Of a stretch of DNA of 36,954 nt, positions 32,750-36,954 are shown one piece after another. This DNA comes from Streptomyces phyllanthi. GTDB lineage: Bacteria > Actinomycetota > Actinomycetes > Streptomycetales > Streptomycetaceae. How positions within the stretch are numbered: the first letter of the stretch is position 1; each line of letters opens with the position of its first letter. The notes below the pieces were generated by a model that did not search any database, had not been told where the DNA came from, and was given only the letters and a program-made list of their open reading frames with translations. The position numbers and the translations under genes are program-made. The stretch is taken from contig NZ_VJZE01000038.1 in the NCBI RefSeq assembly GCF_009377205.1, forward strand, positions 1 through 36,954, given 5' to 3'.

Positions 32750-33961
32750 TCACCAGGTCACAGGAAGCTCGGTCACACCACCGGTGAGGGTGGTGCGCAC
32801 CTCGAGTTCGTCGAGTTCCTTGGCGAGCCGGAGATCGGGCAGGCGGCGGGCCAGGGTGGCGAACACGACGCGCAGCTCGACGCGGGCCAGGCTTGCTCCG
32901 ATGCAGAAGTGGGCGCCGTGGCCGAATCCGAGATGGGTGCGTTCCGGGCGGTCGGGGTTGAAGGTCTCGGCGTCGGTGTAGACGGATGTGTCGCGGTTGG
33001 CGGCGTTGACCGAGAGGATGACGGCGTCGCCGCGGCGGATGGTGACGCCGGCGACGTCGAGGTCGGTGTGGGCGTACCGCAGCAGACCGAGATCGCCGGG
33101 CGCTCCCATGCGCATGATCTCCTCGACGGTGGCGTTGACCCGGCCGACGGGGTCGGCGGTCAGCGCCTGCCACTGGTCGGGCCGGGTGAGCAGGAAGAGC
33201 GTGCCCAGGCCGATGCGGTTGACCGTGGTCTCGTGCCCGGCGAACAGCAGTCCGACACAGAGCCGGATCATTTCGGCGTAGTCGTAGTCCGGGTCGGCGC
33301 TCTGGGCGCGGACGATGTCGGAGATCACGTCCTCCCCGGGCTGCGCGCGTGTGGTCTCGGCGAGGCCGGTCATGTAGTGGCTGAACTCGTCCCGCGCCCG
33401 GTGGGCCTCGTCCCCGATGGCGTAGTTGGCCATGCGTTCCGACAGCGAGGCGAAGTACTCGTGGTCGTTCTCGGGCACCCCGAGCAGCCGGCAGATGACC
33501 GCGACGGGCAGCGGGAAGGCGAGACCGGCGTGCAGGTCGACGACGCCGTCGGGTGCGGCGGCGTGCTCGACGAGAAGCCGGTCGATGCAGTCGTCGACCA
33601 GGTGTTGTACGTGGTCGGAGAGCATCTGCATCCGCTTGGCCGAGAACGCCGGGGTCAGCAGCCGGCGCATCCGGGTGTGGTCGGCCTCCTCGGTGTCGTA
33701 GTCGCCCGCGGGCCCGTCCAGTACCGCGGCGCTGGTGATGCGGGACGCCCGCTCCGGCTCGGGATGGGAGCGGCCAAGCCGCTTGTCGCCGAGCAGGTTC
33801 CGGACTTCCTGAAAGCGGGTGACCAGCCAGGCGGGATCTCCGGCCGGGGTGGTGACCGGCGTGACGGGTGCCTCCCGGCGCAGCACCTCGTAGAACGGGG
33901 CGAGATCGAGGACGTTCGGACGGGTGAAGGGCAGCTGGGGACGCTCGGCGGCAACGCTCAT
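32750..33961 (-). CDS. Cytochrome P450
   Basis: A 403-residue soluble bacterial P450 monooxygenase. Family features in order: the C-helix region DHTRMRRLLTPAFSAKR, the I-helix oxygen-binding LLFAGHETTVNR, the K-helix ExxR within VEEIMRMGAP, and the haem-binding loop LGFGHGAHFCIGASLARVEL with the cysteine ligand. Length is typical and there is no membrane anchor. GGAGGAG lies 5 bases before the ATG at 33961. An in-frame extension to 34747 runs antisense to the TetR gene and is rejected. No ferredoxin gene is adjacent, so electrons must come from elsewhere. It is divergent from a TetR gene 114 bases away and is its most likely target. Confidence 0.95.
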   Translation of the reverse strand: MSVAAERPQLPFTRPNVLDLAPFYEVLRREAPVTPVTTPAGDPAWLVTRFQEVRNLLGDKRLGRSHPEPERASRITSAAVLDGPAGDYDTEEADHTRMRRLLTPAFSAKRMQMLSDHVQHLVDDCIDRLLVEHAAAPDGVVDLHAGLAFPLPVAVICRLLGVPENDHEYFASLSERMANYAIGDEAHRARDEFSHYMTGLAETTRAQPGEDVISDIVRAQSADPDYDYAEMIRLCVGLLFAGHETTVNRIGLGTLFLLTRPDQWQALTADPVGRVNATVEEIMRMGAPGDLGLLRYAHTDLDVAGVTIRRGDAVILSVNAANRDTSVYTDAETFNPDRPERTHLGFGHGAHFCIGASLARVELRVVFATLARRLPDLRLAKELDELEVRTTLTGGVTELPVTW

Positions 33962-34001
33962 GGCTCTCCTCCGGTGATCTTTCCGGTGGCTCGACCGTAG
34001 C

Positions 34002-34030
34002 ACTTTATTGTCAGTCACTGCCAATAAAGT
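34002..34030. promoter_or_regulatory. 29-bp palindromic operator between P450 and TetR genes
   Basis: ACTTTATTG (34002-34010) and CAATAAAGT (34022-34030) are exact inverted arms. The inner part, CAGT-C-ACTG, is also symmetric, so the whole 29 bases is a palindrome about 34016 with only one mismatched pair (34011 and 34021). It is strikingly AT-rich for this DNA and is centred in the divergent spacer, the expected layout for a TetR operator controlling both its own gene and the P450. Confidence 0.85.
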
Positions 34031-34075
34031 TTGCGCCAATCGGCCCGTACCGACAGGGGTGCTTAAGATCGCCCG

Positions 34076-34744
34076 ATGGAGGACTTCAGAGTGGGCGGCG
34101 GCCGTGCACCCCGCCGGGGACGGCCGCCGGTGAGCGACGAGCAACGTGAGCGGCAGCGCCTTGACATCTCCCGCCACGCGGTCCGGCTCTTCGCCGAACA
34201 GGGCGTGGCCGCCACCTCCGGCGAACAGATCGCACGGGCGGCCGGAGTCTCCGAACGCACGCTGTGGCGCTACTTCAGCACCAAGGAAAGCTGCGTGGAG
34301 CCACTGCTCACGAAGACGATCGACGCCTTCCGGGCGGTCCTGCACGCCTGGCCGGCGGGCATAGACCTGACAGAGCACCTGCGAGCGGCCTACCGCCCCG
34401 TCCTCGAATCGTCGTCCAGCGCGGACATCGAGGCAGTTCATACCGTGGTCCGGCTGACCCGTGACGAACCCGCGCTTCGTGCCGCCTACCTCATGCTCCG
34501 GGAGCGCGCGGAGGACACGTTCGCCGAAGTGCTCGCCGAACGCATGGGTATGCGGGCCGACGCATTCGAGGTCCGCGCGCAGGCCGCCGCTGTGAACGCC
34601 GTACTCAAAGTGGCGGCCGACCGCCTCGCCCACGACACGGCCGAAACCGGCATCACCCCCGAAGTCCTGCACCGGCACCGCGAACAACTCGCCAACGCGC
34701 TCAGCCTCGTCACCCGGGGGCTCTCGGACGGTCGGGGCAACTGA
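34076..34744 (+). CDS. TetR-family transcriptional regulator
   Basis: A 222-residue repressor. After a short basic region (RAPRRGRPP) the N-terminal helix-turn-helix reads RLDISRHAVRLFAEQGVAATSGEQIARAAGVSERTLWRYFSTKESCVEPLL, the standard TetR DNA-binding domain with the YFSTKE turn. The C-terminal part (about residues 75-222) is a ligand-binding helical domain with no recognisable signature beyond TetR type (perhaps TetR_C_17-like). The ATG at 34076 lies 46 bases after the 29-base palindrome it probably binds. The likely inducer is a P450 substrate or product. Identification as TetR is firm; the target assignment is inference from position. Confidence 0.9.
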   Translation: MEDFRVGGGRAPRRGRPPVSDEQRERQRLDISRHAVRLFAEQGVAATSGEQIARAAGVSERTLWRYFSTKESCVEPLLTKTIDAFRAVLHAWPAGIDLTEHLRAAYRPVLESSSSADIEAVHTVVRLTRDEPALRAAYLMLRERAEDTFAEVLAERMGMRADAFEVRAQAAAVNAVLKVAADRLAHDTAETGITPEVLHRHREQLANALSLVTRGLSDGRGN

Positions 34745-34964
34745 CACAGGGCCGGCGGCAGTGCGCGGGGGCGGGTGAGGTCAGGCCGCAGCGCGCCTCG
34801 CGAGGGCTGCTTCCGTGACGCCACCGCGAACGGTTCCCGGACGGGAGCACGGAATCAGACGAAGGCCGTGTTCACGTAACCCGGAATCTCCGAGCGACTG
34901 ATCACGTCCGGGGCATCGTCCGAAGTCAGATGTATTGGCGATCGAGGTAAGGCGTCGTGGGCGT
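34745..34964. other. Gap with a coding-like C-terminal peptide (minus strand)
   Basis: No gene is supported. On the minus strand a frame ending at a TGA (34855) reads HLTSDDAPDVISRSEIPGY, then VNTAFV, with coding-like codon choice but no start; it lies just downstream of the phosphotransferase stop. It may be the end of a decayed gene or a short peptide from a non-standard start. Confidence 0.3.
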
Positions 34965-35954
34965 TCAGGCGTGGACCAGGTCCAGCGCCTTCTTCAGGTT
35001 GTACTCGGCGATGCTCGCCATGAACGCCCGGTTGGGGAAGTCCCCGTCGAGCAGCCGCAGTGGACCCGCCGTCAGTGAGAGCCGCTGCGCGAGCATGTAG
35101 AGCGCAAGCCGGTCCTCGTCCAGTCCGTCCACCTCCAGTGGCCGGTAGGCGTCGTGCAGGCGGATCCGCAGAAAGACGTGCTCCCATTCGACGTCGAAGT
35201 ACATCAAGCCTTCGAGATCGATCGCCACGGGGTTCTTGTCCGCGTCCACCAGCACATGGTCGGGCCCCAGTTCGCGGTGCACGACCGCGTACTCCGTGCG
35301 TGGCCGCACCGCCGCCGCCAGCCCCAGCAACCGCTCCTCCAGCCGATCACGAGCCGCCGCGATCCGCGGATCACGCGACGCCGCCTCGGCGAGATCCCGC
35401 AGCGCACGGTCCAGGACGACCCCCTCGCACGACGTCCCGCGCGACGTGCCTCCTCCGTCGACCACGGCCACCTTGCCATACGTGGACGCCCGATAACCTC
35501 GCATCGCCTCCAGGGCCTCCCCGAGCCGGGCCATGACCGGGGCAGCCGCACTCGGGTCGCGGGCGAGCAGTTCCTCCAGGTTCTCGCCCGGGAGGTCCTC
35601 AACGATCGCGAGGCCGGCAGGGTGGTGGGCGCCGTCGCGGTCGACGAGGCGGATCGCCGGGACGCGGAGGCCCAGCGCGTCCAGCCGTGCGTGCGCGGCC
35701 TCGAACAGGTCCAGCCCGAGACCGGGCGAGAACGGGTCGGTGAGGTCGTCGTCGCCCTCGGCCGCCGGCCAGTAGTTCTCGGCCGCGTCCCACAGGTAGG
35801 CGATCGCCGTCGTGGCGTCGTCCATCACCAGGCGGTACACGCCCTTCTTGCTGCCGCCCGCAACCCGCTCAACCGCCTCCAGCCGCCGCCCGCCGCCCAG
35901 CGCGGCCCGCGCCGCACCCGCCAACTGCTCCCGCGCCACTGCCCTGGGTGCCAC
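34965..35954 (-). CDS. APH-family phosphotransferase-like protein with altered catalytic loop
   Basis: A 329-residue protein with an aminoglycoside/choline-kinase-like fold. VAGGSKKGVYRLVMDDATTAIAYLW forms the N-lobe nucleotide loop and strand, GLAIVEDLPGENLEELL the hinge, YAVVHRELGPDHVLVD the catalytic loop, and AIDLEGLMYFDVEWEH the metal-binding Asp. The catalytic loop reads HRELGPDHVL where active members have HGDxxxxN: the catalytic Asp position is Glu and the Asn is His, so activity may be altered or lost. I place the start at the GTG at 35954; codon bias upstream to the ATG at 36044 is poor. Substrate unknown. The gap to the next gene (35955-36250) holds no supportable gene. Confidence 0.75.
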   Translation of the reverse strand: MAPRAVAREQLAGAARAALGGGRRLEAVERVAGGSKKGVYRLVMDDATTAIAYLWDAAENYWPAAEGDDDLTDPFSPGLGLDLFEAAHARLDALGLRVPAIRLVDRDGAHHPAGLAIVEDLPGENLEELLARDPSAAAPVMARLGEALEAMRGYRASTYGKVAVVDGGGTSRGTSCEGVVLDRALRDLAEAASRDPRIAAARDRLEERLLGLAAAVRPRTEYAVVHRELGPDHVLVDADKNPVAIDLEGLMYFDVEWEHVFLRIRLHDAYRPLEVDGLDEDRLALYMLAQRLSLTAGPLRLLDGDFPNRAFMASIAEYNLKKALDLVHA

Positions 35955-36250
35955 GTTCCGAACCGCCTCTCCGTCACGACAACCCGCGCACCCTACGGGT
36001 GTATCGAGGCGGAGGCGATTGGTTTGTTCCGCATCCGAGGACATGCCGGCCCGAGTCCACCGCGGGGCCCGGAAACTCCGAGCGCACCCGCCCTTAGGCT
36101 CGAAGGCAACGGTGGTCGTGACGCCAAGCGAACAGCTCGTTGGGCCGGTATGGGCGGGGAGACCGAGCGAGTGCGGGCGAAGCTCGCACGGGCGTGCGGA
36201 CTGTGGGGTCACGGCCTGGATTGTCGCGTGAGCCCGCCCTGTCAGGGGGT

Positions 36251-36808
36251 TCAGCGCAGCGCCGCTGCCACCAGCCCGCGGATTTCCCCGTCGGACACGC
36301 TCCCGCCGTTCACCAGGCGGTCGAAGACCAGCCCGTCCACGCACGTCAGCAAGGTGATGGTACGGGCGTCGGCGTCCACGAGCCCTTGTGCGGTCAGGAA
36401 GTCGTGTACGACCTGTCGCCCGGCGTTGTCCCGCGGCACAAGGATCTCCTGCAGCTCGGGGTGATGGACGCTCTCGATGGCGCACGCGTAGCGCGCGAGG
36501 GACCGCCGTCGCCCCTCTCCCGTGAGTCGCCGTCGGACGAAGGCGGCGATCCCGGCAACCAGTTCCTCCGGGCTCTGCGGTACCGGTGTCCGGCTCCCGA
36601 TCCCCTGGAGTTCTGCCTGATCAAGGGCGACCAGGCGCCGGACCAGTGCGGTGAGCAGAGCCTGGCGGGTGCGGTAGTAGGCGGAGGTGGTGCCGGGCGG
36701 CATGCCCGCGGCCCGGTCCACTGCACGGTGGGTCAGTCCTCGAATCCCGGCCTCGGCGAGCACGCCGATGGCCGTGTCGGCAAGGACGGTACGTCGATCG
36801 TCGGGCAC
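36251..36808 (-). CDS. TetR-family transcriptional regulator
   Basis: A 185-residue repressor. The N-terminal domain (RRTVLADTAIGVLAEAGIRGLTHRAVDRAAGMPPGTTSAYYRTRQALLTALV) is a clear TetR helix-turn-helix with the YYRTRQAL turn. The C-terminal domain is a helical dimerisation and ligand domain with a family-typical RRSLARYACAIES and RTITLLTCVDGLVFDRLV, close to the TetR_C regulators that control efflux or detoxification genes. GTG at 36808 is preceded closely by GGGGG and by a palindrome at 36817-36830. It diverges from the gene beginning at 36913, which it probably controls. Confidence 0.92.
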   Translation of the reverse strand: MPDDRRTVLADTAIGVLAEAGIRGLTHRAVDRAAGMPPGTTSAYYRTRQALLTALVRRLVALDQAELQGIGSRTPVPQSPEELVAGIAAFVRRRLTGEGRRRSLARYACAIESVHHPELQEILVPRDNAGRQVVHDFLTAQGLVDADARTITLLTCVDGLVFDRLVNGGSVSDGEIRGLVAAALR

Positions 36809-36816
36809 CCCCTATT

Positions 36817-36881
36817 TCTACACCTGTAGAGGCCGGGCGTACGGATGCGGATACGGATACCCTTCTTCTACATCTGTAGAA
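36817..36881. promoter_or_regulatory. Twin TetR operators in a divergent promoter
   Basis: Two matching palindromes: TCTACA-CC-TGTAGA (36817-36830) and TTCTACA-TC-TGTAGAA (36866-36881). Their centres are 50 bases apart, close to five helical turns, so two dimers would sit on the same DNA face. One abuts the TetR start codon; the other lies about 30 bases before the divergent ATG. This suits joint autorepression and repression of the neighbour. Confidence 0.85.
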
Positions 36882-36912
36882 AGTGCGGCAGTGCGGCAGG
36901 GGAGGGGCTGGT

Positions 36913-36954
36913 ATGAGCGGCAGTGCGGTGGTGGTCGGTGGAGGCCGCGGCGCG
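36913..36954 (+). CDS. N-terminus of a Rossmann-fold oxidoreductase (cut by window edge)
   Basis: Only 14 codons are in view: MSGSAVVVGGGRGA. The run of small hydrophobics followed by GGGxGA is the first strand and nucleotide-binding turn of an FAD- or NAD-dependent enzyme, such as a flavin monooxygenase or short-chain dehydrogenase; the exact family cannot be told. A strong GGGAGGGG lies a few bases before the ATG. It diverges from the TetR gene and is its probable target. Confidence 0.7.
   Translation, partial: MSGSAVVVGGGRGA

Noticed and set aside
29883..33961. A biosynthetic gene cluster linking the FAD oxidoreductase and the P450
   Set aside because: They are separated by decayed fragments. 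The P450 is tied to its own TetR gene, and no synthase, cyclase or transporter is present between them.
1..36954. tRNA genes, rRNA genes, CRISPR arrays, intact insertion sequences or att sites
   Set aside because: I saw no cloverleaf-like segments with conserved T-loop sequence, no regularly spaced repeats and no transposase or integrase motifs. A computational scan was not possible here, so small elements could be missed.

Overview
The window is very GC-rich, with near-saturated G/C at third codon positions. It carries protein families typical of Streptomyces: SPW-repeat membrane protein, GlsB/YeaQ membrane protein, GH19 chitinase behind DasR-type operators, deazaflavin-dependent oxidoreductase, and several TetR/ArsR regulators. 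I read it as Streptomyces or a close relative. It looks like accessory, chromosome-arm-like territory: mostly short transcription units, several decayed gene fragments, and no rRNA, tRNA or CRISPR array that I can see.

Positions 1-8170 hold a myo-inositol catabolism and uptake locus. On the minus strand, iolC, a Cgl0159-family barrel protein (probable aldolase) and iolB (cut by the left edge) form one unit. On the plus strand, a lipoprotein sugar-binding protein, a permease, a single-domain ABC ATPase, an IolE/IolH-type barrel protein and an IolG-type dehydrogenase form a second unit. The two diverge from a 326-bp spacer with a TTGACA box on each strand and two TGT-N4-ACA sites in inverted orientation between them. 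One site fits, as I recall it, the corynebacterial IolR consensus. Together the genes would import inositol, oxidise it to inosose and process it through 5-deoxyglucuronate, 2-deoxy-5-ketogluconate and its phosphate to central metabolites. iolD and iolA are not in view.

Positions 8211-17395 hold single genes: an integral-membrane acyltransferase and a nucleoside deaminase (minus), a GH65 disaccharide phosphorylase/hydrolase and a GNAT protein (plus), a GlsB-type membrane protein, a second GNAT protein and an aminoglycoside-phosphotransferase-like protein (minus). A frameshifted N-terminal remnant of another phosphotransferase follows. Then comes an ArsR-SRPBCC fusion regulator whose predicted promoter contains a perfect palindrome and places the transcription start about at the GTG, suggesting a leaderless, self-regulated mRNA.

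Positions 17434-27962 hold an SPW membrane protein, an acyl-CoA-dehydrogenase-like protein, two secreted enzymes in tandem (GH19 chitinase, PI-PLC-like protein), two poorly characterised proteins (one with a zinc-ribbon-like cysteine set), an orphan ATP-grasp ligase behind a long nested hairpin, a secreted NlpC/P60 hydrolase with a structured leader, a sulfotransferase and a truncated secreted protein.

Positions 28108-36954 hold a DDN-type F420-linked oxidoreductase, a DHFR/RibD-like reductase, a Tat-exported hydroxysqualene-dehydroxylase-like flavoprotein, and two unrelated-in-frame remnants of serine beta-lactamase-like hydrolases. A cytochrome P450 diverges from a TetR regulator across a 29-bp palindrome. 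A second phosphotransferase-like protein follows. The right edge has a TetR gene diverging, across two matching palindromes centred 50 bp apart, from a Rossmann-fold enzyme that runs off the window.
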